Part shown: positions 35,144 through 44,427 of the stretch, in pieces | How the letters are laid out: each line of letters opens with the position of its first letter | Position numbering within the stretch: position 1 is the first letter of the stretch | NCBI GenBank assembly: GCA_023228045.1 | Contig: JALOBY010000002.1 | Span: 1-64,000 of the forward strand | DNA from: Endomicrobiales bacterium | GTDB taxonomy: Bacteria > Elusimicrobiota > Endomicrobiia > Endomicrobiales > JALOBY01 | DNA length: 64,000 bases | Reading direction: 5' to 3' | Made by a program: the position numbers and the translations under genes | Notes under the pieces: generated by a model | Told to the model about the DNA's origin: nothing | The model's input: only the letters and a program-made list of their open reading frames with translations | The model's database searches: none

Positions 35144-36319
35144 ATGAACGGGCATTTAAAAGGTAAAGATTTTGTTTTCACATCTGAGTCGGTAACAGAA
35201 GGTCATCCAGATAAAGTTTGCGACCAAATATCCGATGGGATACTTGATGAAGTGTTGCGCCAAGACCCTAACGGCAGAGTTGCATGTGAAACATTCATAA
35301 CAATGGGTTTGGTAATTGTTGGTGGGGAAATTACCACAAAAGCAAGCATTGACACACACAAAATAGTACGAGAAATAATTAAAGAGATAGGATACACCGA
35401 CCCAAAATACGGCTTTGATTATGAAACCTGTGCTATATTAAACGGCATTCATTCCCAATCACCAGATATTGCCCAGGGTGTAAATACAGGCGGTGCCGGC
35501 GATCAAGGGCTTATGATTGGCTATGCCTGCAAAGAAACACCCGAGTTTATGCCTTTACCAATAGAGCTTGCTCATAAATTAACCTTACGCCTTGCGGAAG
35601 TTAGAAAGAAAAACATTCTTAAATACCTTGGGCCAGATGGTAAATCGCAAGTTTCTGTAGAATACATTGACGGCAAACCTGCGCGCATTGACGCAGTTGT
35701 TTTATCTTCTCAGCACACAGAAGATATTCTTGATAAAACTGGTAAACAAATAACAAAAAAATCTAAAAAAGAAATGATTGATAAAATAATAATGCCGGTT
35801 GTTGGAAAATGGGTTGATGCAAAAACAAAGTATTTTGTTAACCCAACCGGGAAATTTGTAATTGGTGGGCCGCAATCTGACACCGGAATGACTGGCAGAA
35901 AGATAATTGTTGACACATACGGCGGCATGGCAGCACATGGAGGCGGGGCATTTTCCGGTAAAGATCCAACAAAAGTTGACAGAAGTGCCTGTTACATGGC
36001 ACGCCACATAGCAAAAAATGTGGTTGCATCTAATCTTGCCCAAAGATGCACCGTTCAACTTGCTTATGCAATCGGTATTGCTGAGCCTGTTTCTGTAATG
36101 GTAGATACGCATGGAACATCAGCTATATCAGAGAAAGAGTTAAGCCGTATTGTGCGTAAATTATTCCCGCTTACACCAAATGGCATAATCAATTATCTAA
36201 AGTTGAAAAGGCCAATTTATCGCAAGACCGCTTCTTATGGCCACTTTGGCAGAAAAGGGCCGGAGTTTACATGGGAAGAGTTAAATCAAGTTGAAAATTT
36301 AAAAAGAGCCGCAAAATAA
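35144..36319 (+). CDS. metK: S-adenosylmethionine synthetase
   Basis: A 391-residue enzyme that makes SAM from methionine and ATP in the cytoplasm. [20 protein letters not shown] near the N-terminus holds the ATP- and metal-binding histidine and aspartate, [12 protein letters not shown] follows, and the P-loop-like [16 protein letters not shown] lies at about residues 266-281. I chose the ATG at 35144 because AAGGAG at 35127-35132 is 11 bases away; a GTG at 35135 would be only 2 bases from it. With ahcY downstream it supports the activated-methyl cycle used by the methyltransferases in the glycan locus. Confidence 0.98.
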   Translation: MNGHLKGKDFVFTSESVTEGHPDKVCDQISDGILDEVLRQDPNGRVACETFITMGLVIVGGEITTKASIDTHKIVREIIKEIGYTDPKYGFDYETCAILNGIHSQSPDIAQGVNTGGAGDQGLMIGYACKETPEFMPLPIELAHKLTLRLAEVRKKNILKYLGPDGKSQVSVEYIDGKPARIDAVVLSSQHTEDILDKTGKQITKKSKKEMIDKIIMPVVGKWVDAKTKYFVNPTGKFVIGGPQSDTGMTGRKIIVDTYGGMAAHGGGAFSGKDPTKVDRSACYMARHIAKNVVASNLAQRCTVQLAYAIGIAEPVSVMVDTHGTSAISEKELSRIVRKLFPLTPNGIINYLKLKRPIYRKTASYGHFGRKGPEFTWEELNQVENLKRAAK

Positions 36320-36320
36320 C

Positions 36321-36385
36321 CCTCCCCCTCACCTCAATCCTCTCCCTCGAGGGGAGAGGAAGCCCGAAGGGCAGGTGAGGGTGAT
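36321..36385. repeat. Intergenic inverted repeat, CCCTCACCT/AGGTGAGGG type
   Basis: CCCTCACCT (36326-36334) pairs with AGGTGAGGG (36373-36381), and TCCTCTCCCTC pairs with GAGGGGAGAGGA around the centre, forming a long double hairpin. It begins one base after the metK stop. It could work as a terminator for metK, but it lacks a following T-run and looks instead like a dispersed repeat, since the same wording recurs in many genomes. Confidence 0.75.
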
Positions 36386-36477
36386 GTAAAAGTATCGTTG
36401 AATGTGGTTGAGGGCAAAAATATTTTGACCTCTGAAGTCATGGACTTAAAAAGAGTTTTATGACCGGCAAAATATAA

Positions 36478-37755
<1,278 letters not shown>

Positions 37756-37804
37756 ACAGATTTGATAGTTGAATTGCTGTAAAAATTACGCGGGAGGTAT
37801 CGTC

Positions 37805-38626
37805 ATGAGAAAAGCTGTCAAGTTGTTTTTGCCGTTATGCGCTCTTGGACTGTTTGTTTTGTCTATGAGCGGTTGCGGTAAATCAAACATTTTTTCTTGG
37901 GCAAGAAGTGCCGGAAGCGGCAGCAGTATAGATTCTGTTATGTCAGACGGTTACGCCGCACTAAGCGAAAAAAATTATGCCAAAGCTCTTGAGTATTATG
38001 GGAAAGTTCTTGATGCTGACCCAAATAACTCTGAAGCAATTTATGGTTGGTCTGCAGCGAAGCTTGGCGATTCTGGCCTTGATGTAGCATCAATTATCGC
38101 AAATATGGTACGCCAGCAGGGTTCAGGTGTTATTCACTTATCACCAGCTCTTTACTCCGTGGCAAAAGAGGCACAATCGTCATCAAACAATTTGCTACCA
38201 GAAACAATTGTTGCAAACATCACTAAATACAAAGATGCAATAAATGAAGTGCTTGCGGCAAACAAACTGCCCAAAATTATTAATGCCACAGCAGACGGCA
38301 AAATATCCTTTGACAACCCCGATGTTAACATCAACGCTTCATTTTGCTTGATTTTGCGTGCAGCAATGACTCTAAATGATTATGTTGAAATTTCTGATGA
38401 TTACGGCACATCTACTATTACTAGTACGGTACCCCAAAATGTAGCTGAAGATGCACTTAAAGATATTGCTAGTGCCTACAATTTGTTCTTAAGAGCTATG
38501 ACTAAGTTAAATTACTCTGATGACACATCAATTGGACAAATGAAAAAAGATGTTAAAAAACTTTTTGACAACCTCAAGAGTGACCTTAACATTACAAATA
38601 TAGACATTGGTACAATTTATTTATAA
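37805..38626 (+). CDS. TPR-containing outer- or inner-membrane lipoprotein
   Basis: A 273-residue protein with a lipoprotein signal peptide: a positive start (MRKAVKLF), a hydrophobic core and the lipobox LSMSGC with the acylated cysteine at residue 24. Residues about 45-85 form a tetratricopeptide repeat (DGYAALSEKNYAKALEYYGK, then DADPNNSEAIYGW). The rest, predicted helical, is not recognised. The start at 37805 follows GGGAGG; a longer start at 37769 would put extra residues before the signal. It lies directly before the PorV-like gene, with 19 bases between, so it may act with that barrel; this is inference. Confidence 0.8.
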   Translation: MRKAVKLFLPLCALGLFVLSMSGCGKSNIFSWARSAGSGSSIDSVMSDGYAALSEKNYAKALEYYGKVLDADPNNSEAIYGWSAAKLGDSGLDVASIIANMVRQQGSGVIHLSPALYSVAKEAQSSSNNLLPETIVANITKYKDAINEVLAANKLPKIINATADGKISFDNPDVNINASFCLILRAAMTLNDYVEISDDYGTSTITSTVPQNVAEDALKDIASAYNLFLRAMTKLNYSDDTSIGQMKKDVKKLFDNLKSDLNITNIDIGTIYL

Positions 38627-38645
38627 GAACTTAGGAGGGAAAAAA

Positions 38646-40154
38646 ATGAAAAAACTTGCTACATTATTAAGTGCTTCGTTGTTTTGTCTTGCGCTTTTAC
38701 AATCGGGGTTATTGGCTACTGAAAACTCTATAAAAATAAGGGGTGCAAGAGCACTTGGCATGGGCGGTGCATTTACTGCCATAGCTGATGATCAAAATGC
38801 ATTTTTTTATAACCCTGCTGGAATTACACAAAGAACGGGGAGTTTATTTACTTTGTTTGATCTTCCTCTTTCAATAACTGACGATTCAATTCAGTTTATG
38901 AACTTTTACAACGACAATCAGGATGGATTGAAAAATTTTGATAAACTTACACCAGCGGCTCAAAGTGACCTGATAAATAAGATTAATAACACAGCTACAA
39001 AGTACCGTACCCGCCTACGCTTTGGATTTCCAAACACTAACTATATTTCAAAACCAGGTTTTATCTCTTGGGGCCTTGGGGTATTTGACCAGGCAGATAT
39101 TGGCATACAGCTGAAGCAAGGTTTAATTGTGCCAAACATAGACATTTGGGGCAATATGGATGTAATTTTAGCCGTGCCACTTGCACATAGGTTTGATGTT
39201 TTGCCTTTTAATGTGCCTGGCAAGCTTTCTGTTGGCGCAACCATAAAAGATATTATGCGTGGAAGAATAGAAGAACTTAACAAATCAATTTTAGAGTTTG
39301 AAAAATTTGACCCAGTATTACAGCCCGGCAATGGCTATGGTATGGACCTTGGTACACTTTATCAGTACAACGAGCAATGGAACTTTGGATTGCAGATTAT
39401 GGATCTTGGTGGTACATCAATTAGCTATCCAAAAGTAGAAACCACAAAAGATGGCATAACAACAGTTAAAGATGCATTCACTGGTGTAATTTATCCAGTA
39501 TGGAATATTGGTGCCGCGTATGTTCCTAAAAAAATATACTACTGGCCTGGAAGATATATCAACACTCTTAATCGCCTTCAACTTGCAGCCGATATTGATG
39601 ATGTTTTTAGCTCTCAGGAACCGCTTTCACAAACCTTCTGGAAAAAAACTCACATTGGTGCAGAGTTTAGATTTTCAACACTTGCCTTGCGTGTGGGCTT
39701 TAACTCTGGCTATCCAACTGCTGGTTTAAAACTCGGAATCCCATATTTAGGTTTAAACCTTGAATACGCTTATTGGTCTGATGAACTTGGGCTTTTTGCT
39801 GGCCAAATTCCAGAATCAAACCACCAATTAAGCATATCTTTCAGGTGGGGTAACGAAAAAGGAAAAGCATTTGGATCTGATGCAGTTGTTAAGGAAAAAA
39901 AGACAGAACCTATTAAAACACTAACAAAACCAACCACAGCACAGTTAAGTATTCCAGCTGTTTTACTCTCTACTCAAAGTGCTGTTTCAGTATCAAACCA
40001 GAACCAAGTTGGCGTATCCGTTTCAACTGCAACTGTTGCACCTATTATAGTTGTTCCAGCACCGTCAAAAGTAAAAGATGATGCTAAAGCAATAATAGAA
40101 AAACCAGCAACGGCCGCAAAAGAAGAAATAAAAGAACAAATTAAGAAGAAGTAA
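38646..40154 (+). CDS. PorV/UPF0164-type outer-membrane beta-barrel protein
   Basis: A 502-residue protein with a signal peptide (about residues 1-25) and the hallmark RGARALGMGGAFTAIADDQN followed by AFFYNPAGI, shared by PorV/PorQ and UPF0164 proteins of the FadL-like fold. The body (about 60-420) has alternating beta-strand patterns ending near HQLSISFRWG. After that comes an unusual tail of about 80 residues, first rich in Ser, Thr and Pro and then charged, ending KEEIKEQIKKK, with no membrane strand at the very C-terminus. PorV in type IX secretion carries cargo away from the SprA channel. An SprA-like gene lies 4 kb downstream, which supports that role. Confidence 0.85.
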   Translation: MKKLATLLSASLFCLALLQSGLLATENSIKIRGARALGMGGAFTAIADDQNAFFYNPAGITQRTGSLFTLFDLPLSITDDSIQFMNFYNDNQDGLKNFDKLTPAAQSDLINKINNTATKYRTRLRFGFPNTNYISKPGFISWGLGVFDQADIGIQLKQGLIVPNIDIWGNMDVILAVPLAHRFDVLPFNVPGKLSVGATIKDIMRGRIEELNKSILEFEKFDPVLQPGNGYGMDLGTLYQYNEQWNFGLQIMDLGGTSISYPKVETTKDGITTVKDAFTGVIYPVWNIGAAYVPKKIYYWPGRYINTLNRLQLAADIDDVFSSQEPLSQTFWKKTHIGAEFRFSTLALRVGFNSGYPTAGLKLGIPYLGLNLEYAYWSDELGLFAGQIPESNHQLSISFRWGNEKGKAFGSDAVVKEKKTEPIKTLTKPTTAQLSIPAVLLSTQSAVSVSNQNQVGVSVSTATVAPIIVVPAPSKVKDDAKAIIEKPATAAKEEIKEQIKKK

Positions 40155-40180
40155 ATCTTATTAATAGATTATTAACCAGC

Positions 40181-40214
40181 AGACGGCGAGCAATTACTTG
40201 CTCGCCGTCTTGTT
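40181..40214 (+). terminator. Rho-independent terminator after the PorV-like gene
   Basis: AGACGGCGAGCAA (40181-40193) pairs perfectly with TTGCTCGCCGTCT (40198-40210), making a 13-base-pair GC-rich stem with a 4-base loop, followed by a short TGTT. The T-run is weak, but the strength and position 26 bases after the stop support termination of the lipoprotein-PorV operon. Confidence 0.75.
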
Positions 40215-40257
40215 AGAACCAGTATTTTGCAATAAGATTTGGCATGCCCTACGACAA

Positions 40258-40352
40258 CCCGCCTTTGGCGGGAATTCGTCAAAAGATACGGGACATTTTT
40301 ATCCGCCCACCCTTTGGGCGAGGTCTCGCCCGCTCATAAGAGCGAGGCGGAC
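40258..40352. repeat. GC-rich cluster of nested hairpins before the M6 protease gene
   Basis: This stretch is much richer in G+C than its surroundings. CCCGCC (40258) pairs with GGCGGG (40267-40272). An outer stem TCCGCC (40302-40307) with GGCGGA (40346-40351) encloses CGCCCA/TGGGCG and CGCTC/GAGCG hairpins. It looks like a mobile or dispersed palindromic element. An open frame runs through it from 40239 into the protease gene, but its composition shows it is not a true N-terminus. The rest of the 309-base gap after the terminator holds nothing clear. Confidence 0.6.
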
Positions 40353-40463
40353 ATAAAACCTTGCAAATGGAATTACCATTCTCTGCGGTTTTTGCGTCAA
40401 AACTATCTCCGTCTCTTTTGTCTCGGTTCACAAACCTATTACAAAGTCCAGGTTGAAAAAAAT

Positions 40464-42155
40464 ATGCGCAAAATAATATTTTTATGTTTTATTCTTCTAT
40501 TTACTGTAACCATTAGAAACTATGCGGTAATGCATTTAGATGGGAAAACACCTGGGCCGACTGACTACACACGCCCAACAGAAAAACCAAAATTCACTGT
40601 ACAAATAATAAAAACCATTAGCAAAAAAGTTATTACATCACCATCAGGCACAAAAAACATTGCGGTTATTTTGGTTGACTTTACATCGGCGGCGGTGGTT
40701 CCGGGGGAGGAAGTCCCAACAGGTGGAGTTTTTCAGTTTTCTGTTGCTGATATAACTGGTATAAATACAACTATTGATTACTTAAAAGGTTTTTATACTG
40801 AAGCATCTTACGGCACACTTACACTTAACTTTACCTATTTTTATAACGGCGGATCATCTGCATCACCACTTAGTGGAGCAGAAACACCATTTACACTTCC
40901 AAATTCTCTATCATATTACGGTTCTAATGATACAATAAACGGAAGCCCGGGCTTAGTGAACTTACTTACCGATTCACTAAACGCAACCCCGCCAACACTT
41001 AATAGCACTACATACGATGCAGTTATTGTACTACACGCGGGGTATGGTAATGAGTCAACAAATAAAACCGGAGATATCTGGTCTGCGGTAGTACAAATAA
41101 GCACACCAGTTAATGGTTTTAATGATGGAATACTCCTGCCTGCAAGAGAAAGTGACACAAGCCCAATTGGTGTAACCTGCCATGAGTTTGGTCATATTTT
41201 AGGATTCCCTGACATTTATGACACCATTACTGGAAACTCAAAAGTTGGCAATTGGTGCCTAATGGATCATGGCACTTGGGTAAACTCAGGGTTCACCCCT
41301 GCACCGCCAAGCGCATGGTGTAAAAAATTAATTGGCTGGATTAGCCCGACAGAAATTACACAACCACAAGAAATAAGCAGTATTTTGCCGATAGAAGCAA
41401 GTACAAATACAATATATAAAATTCCAGTTCTTGGAAGTTCCACGGAATATTTTTTAGTTTGTTACTCATCAAAATCGCTCTACAATGTAAATCCGCCTGG
41501 AGAAGGTGTGGCAATATGGCACATAGATGAAGGTACAATTGATGGAAGCACACTTCAAACACGCGTTTTACATAACACAATAAACAATCTAAGTCATAAC
41601 ACCGTAGATATCGTACAAGCCGACAACTCGCCCCCAAAGTATTCTCCATATGGGGACTCTAATGACCTTTGGCCAGGAAGTCGCGGGATATTTACAACGC
41701 CTTATTCAAACTCTTACTCCGACGTAATTTCAGGCATTACAATTGCAAATTTTGCGTTTTCAGCCGGTAAAGCAAGTTTTAATATAACTCAACAACAAGT
41801 TGCTGCACACAGTGAAATAACAAAAGTAATATGCTATCCAAACCCATCGGGGACTGGCTATTACCACCCAAAAAAATTGCAAGGAATATTAACAACTATA
41901 TCTATGAATTTTTCAAGACCACCACAAGACATAAGCATTGCTATTTATAATTTAAATGGAGAGCTTGTTAAATTTGAAAATGGTTTTGCAAAAATGAATT
42001 TAAATTTCTCAGCAACCAGTGATTTTAACTTTGTTTATGAGTATGATTGGAATGGGAAAAACGACAGTGGGCAAGATGTTGCCCCAGGTTTATATCTTTA
42101 CCGTGTGAAAGCCGACTCGCAAATAAAATTTGGAAAGCTTGCGGTAGTTAGATGA
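40464..42155 (+). CDS. M6 family secreted metalloprotease with C-terminal sorting-like domain
   Basis: A 563-residue protein with a signal peptide (MRKIIFLCFILLFTVTIRNYA). The zinc site is HEFGHILGFPD (residues 240-250), the HExxHxxGxxD form of the M6/immune inhibitor A family. VILVDF-type strand (about residues 66-72) and LMDHGTW are also family features. The last 110 residues, from CYPNPSG at about 457 through a WNGKNDSGQDVAPGLYLYRV segment to FGKLAVVR, resemble both FlgD-like Ig domains and T9SS type A sorting domains. The start has no strong ribosome binding site but fits the signal peptide. It lies between PorV-like and SprA-like genes and may be secreted by them. Confidence 0.87.
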   Translation: MRKIIFLCFILLFTVTIRNYAVMHLDGKTPGPTDYTRPTEKPKFTVQIIKTISKKVITSPSGTKNIAVILVDFTSAAVVPGEEVPTGGVFQFSVADITGINTTIDYLKGFYTEASYGTLTLNFTYFYNGGSSASPLSGAETPFTLPNSLSYYGSNDTINGSPGLVNLLTDSLNATPPTLNSTTYDAVIVLHAGYGNESTNKTGDIWSAVVQISTPVNGFNDGILLPARESDTSPIGVTCHEFGHILGFPDIYDTITGNSKVGNWCLMDHGTWVNSGFTPAPPSAWCKKLIGWISPTEITQPQEISSILPIEASTNTIYKIPVLGSSTEYFLVCYSSKSLYNVNPPGEGVAIWHIDEGTIDGSTLQTRVLHNTINNLSHNTVDIVQADNSPPKYSPYGDSNDLWPGSRGIFTTPYSNSYSDVISGITIANFAFSAGKASFNITQQQVAAHSEITKVICYPNPSGTGYYHPKKLQGILTTISMNFSRPPQDISIAIYNLNGELVKFENGFAKMNLNFSATSDFNFVYEYDWNGKNDSGQDVAPGLYLYRVKADSQIKFGKLAVVR

Positions 42156-42188
42156 GAAAAAAATACGACTATTCAATTCTATAAATAT

Positions 42189-42890
42189 TTACTTCTTAAC
42201 CCTTGCAACCAAAATTAAACCAAATATTCCAAACACTATATTACCAATCCATGCGGCAAGCATAGGTGAAATAATGTCGTTTTCTCCAAGTGACTGCCCA
42301 GCAGCCTGAGCAGCCCAATACACAAAGGCAAAAATAAGAGCAATCGTAAAACTAATAATTTTACCGTGTGTTTTTCCAAAACTCAACGCAAAAGGCAAAC
42401 CAATAAGTATAACTATTATATGGCTAAAAACAGCAGCAAAACGCTGATGATACTGAATTTTTTCTTTTGTATTATCCGAGCCAATAAGCTCAAGTCGCTT
42501 AAGATAAGTGTTGTACGCGCTAACACTCAACTGCTCGGGGCGTACGCGCAAAACATCAAAATCTGATGGGCTGAAAGGGAGCGCAAAAGGTAATGTTAAA
42601 AAATACTTTTCACTCCAAGCATTGCCGCTAAAAACTCTTTCAATACCATTTTCAAGCACCCAACCATTACCATTCCAACTAGCACCACCTGCAACAAACT
42701 GCTTATTTAATTCCATATTGTTGTCAAACACATCTATAACAAGCTTACTCATTGTTTTATTAATTAGCGACACTTTTCCAACTGTCATTCTTGCTTTACC
42801 ATCATCAAAACTTACAAGCAAATTTGTTCGTTCGCTAACGCTACTTGGCTTTTCATTTCTTATTTTTTCTGTCTTAATTTTTTCCGCCAT
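42189..42890 (-). CDS. lptG: C-terminal part of frameshifted LptG-family permease
   Basis: From its first ATG this minus-strand frame encodes 233 residues, but it joins in sense to the upstream 42860-43267 fragment if one base is added near 42904-42911. It includes the periplasmic jellyroll-like domain (LLVSFDDGKARMTVGKVSLI to about residue 130) and three C-terminal membrane helices (HIIVILIGLPFALSFGKTHG and two more), as in LptF/LptG. With the fragment upstream the protein would have about 359 residues, normal for LptG. If the frameshift is real, this gene is damaged. It lies 33 bases from the convergent protease stop. Confidence 0.8.
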   Translation of the reverse strand: MAEKIKTEKIRNEKPSSVSERTNLLVSFDDGKARMTVGKVSLINKTMSKLVIDVFDNNMELNKQFVAGGASWNGNGWVLENGIERVFSGNAWSEKYFLTLPFALPFSPSDFDVLRVRPEQLSVSAYNTYLKRLELIGSDNTKEKIQYHQRFAAVFSHIIVILIGLPFALSFGKTHGKIISFTIALIFAFVYWAAQAAGQSLGENDIISPMLAAWIGNIVFGIFGLILVARVKK

Positions 42891-43267
42891 ACCAACACTA
42901 AATGAAATAAACCTTCGCGCAAATAAAACTCACAAACTCCAATTAGAGCACCCATTAGCAAAAAAAGAACAACAACTCTCCATAAGTTTATGCCAGCCGC
43001 TTTAAGCGCTGTTAATTCATTATTCTTTACCAATTGACCTACGCAAAACAATACAGCAAGTAAAACAGAGACAGGCAAAACCTGAATAGTCCACCATGGC
43101 AGGTTGCAAAGCAGGTAGCTTAAAACTGGTATAAGTCCAGCTTTAACTTCCATATAGTAATTTAACTCTCTAAAAAATTCAGATATAAGCACCAGGGTGC
43201 CAAAGGCAATAGAAGTTACAATAAGAGGTTTTAGAAACTCTTTTGCTATGTACCTATAAAGAATCAA
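42860..43267 (-). CDS. lptG: N-terminal part of frameshifted LptG-family permease
   Basis: This frame encodes 135 residues, starting at TTG after GGAGGT: ILYRYIAKEFLKPLIVTSIAF, then three membrane helices with LPVSVLLAVLFCVGQLVKNNELTALKAAGI split across them, the signature of the YjgP/YjgQ family. The true sense ends at CEFYLREG; after that, the next frame gives SFSVGMAEKIKTEK and leads into 42189-42890. LptF and LptG move lipopolysaccharide from the inner membrane toward the outer membrane together with LptB and LptC. The start follows the lptF stop codon by 3 bases. Confidence 0.82.
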   Translation of the reverse strand: MILYRYIAKEFLKPLIVTSIAFGTLVLISEFFRELNYYMEVKAGLIPVLSYLLCNLPWWTIQVLPVSVLLAVLFCVGQLVKNNELTALKAAGINLWRVVVLFLLMGALIGVCEFYLREGLFHLVLVWRKKLRQKK

Positions 43268-43270
43268 GCG

Positions 43271-44359
43271 CTACCTCCGCAACATTTTTCGCCATAAAAA
43301 AACTCCACTTGAAAGAACCACCACATTGGGCAGCCAAAGCACCAACGCGGAAGGCAAAATATTCTTTTCACCCGCATTTATGGAAAGAACCAGCAAAATA
43401 TAATAAAGAAAAATAACAACCAAACTTAAACCAAACCCAATTTTACCACCCTTTTCTACACTAATAGCAAGAGGTATACCAACTATCAAAAAGCAAAATG
43501 GGGCAAACGCAAGCACATATCTAAGCCAATACTCAGTTTCAAAAACAGCGACAGGCAATTTTAATTTCTTGTAGCTTTTTATCTCAGAAAGTAGTATTGG
43601 CGAAGGCATTTCACGCAATGAAACACTTGCAGGTACAGCATCTTTTGTTATTGGAATTTTAAATTTATAAGTATCAAACTTAATCAACGAAAGGGTATCT
43701 AATTTTTCAGGGTCTGGTTTTTGTAAATACCCCTTAATTAGGGAAAAAATAATCTCATTTTCACTTGCATTCACATTTGCCAAAGAGGCACTGATACGCA
43801 ATGGAGCCCCAAGTTCAGATTGCGAGAACTTGTAAATATTTACTTTTTTTAGCGTGTTGCTAACTCTGTCAACACTTTCAACATAAATTTTATAGTCGCC
43901 CAAAGAATTAATAGAGCGCTCCTCAAATTTAACAAGCGGCCTTTTAGTAAGTAATTGTACATAAAGTTGCCTAAACTCCCTATGAGTAGCAGGGGAAACA
44001 AAGTGATTGTAATATACAAGAACAAAGCAAAGAATTATCACTGCCAATAAAACACTTTTTGTAATTTCAAAGACATTAAAACCAGCCGACCTAATTGCGG
44101 TTATTTCATTGTCCTCGCTAAAACGGCCAAAAGCAAGCAATGTGCCAATAAGCACAGCCATAGGAATTGTCATGGAAAGAATGTTAGGTAAAGCCAAGGC
44201 AAACAGTTTTATAACTGTAAAAGCAGAAACACCCTTTCCTAAAAAAAGATTGATAAGCTGGAATAACTGATCAATAATTAAAATAGAAGTAGTTATTAAC
44301 AAGCCAAATAAAAATGCTTCGGTAAACTCATGAAGTGTGTATTTGTGAAGTATTTTCAT
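43271..44359 (-). CDS. lptF: LptF-family lipopolysaccharide export permease
   Basis: A 362-residue YjgP/YjgQ-family permease with three N-terminal and three C-terminal membrane helices around a periplasmic beta domain (about residues 100-265). MKILHKYTLHEFTEAFLFGLL opens the protein, and the motif ALPNILSMTIPMAVLIGTLLAFGRFSEDNE (split in two) plus ITAIRSAGFNVFEI is typical. The start at 44359 is chosen because the family begins at this residue; a reading from 44422 would add 21 residues that do not fit. TATAAT (minus strand, 44378-44373) lies 13 bases before the ATG. It pairs with the lptG fragments next to it. Confidence 0.9.
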   Translation of the reverse strand: MKILHKYTLHEFTEAFLFGLLITTSILIIDQLFQLINLFLGKGVSAFTVIKLFALALPNILSMTIPMAVLIGTLLAFGRFSEDNEITAIRSAGFNVFEITKSVLLAVIILCFVLVYYNHFVSPATHREFRQLYVQLLTKRPLVKFEERSINSLGDYKIYVESVDRVSNTLKKVNIYKFSQSELGAPLRISASLANVNASENEIIFSLIKGYLQKPDPEKLDTLSLIKFDTYKFKIPITKDAVPASVSLREMPSPILLSEIKSYKKLKLPVAVFETEYWLRYVLAFAPFCFLIVGIPLAISVEKGGKIGFGLSLVVIFLYYILLVLSINAGEKNILPSALVLWLPNVVVLSSGVFLWRKMLRR

Positions 44360-44427
44360 ATAATTTATATGAATTATACAAAATTTTTTTGTAAACCAAA
44401 CAAAAAGATATATAATTGGCAAATTAA
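44360..44427. promoter_or_regulatory. Divergent promoter region between lptF and the SprA-like gene
   Basis: Sixty-eight bases separate two divergent starts. On the plus strand TATAAT (44411-44416) lies 11 bases before the ATG at 44428. On the minus strand TATAAT (44378-44373) lies 13 bases before the lptF ATG. Neither start has a Shine-Dalgarno. Transcripts starting about 7 bases after these -10 boxes would have almost no leader. The boxes are perfect matches, but no good -35 is present. Confidence 0.45.

Noticed and set aside
40239..40463. An extended N-terminus of the M6 protease from 40239
   Set aside because: The frame is open but passes through a GC-rich hairpin block and gives a peptide unlike a protein start, while a normal signal peptide begins at 40464.
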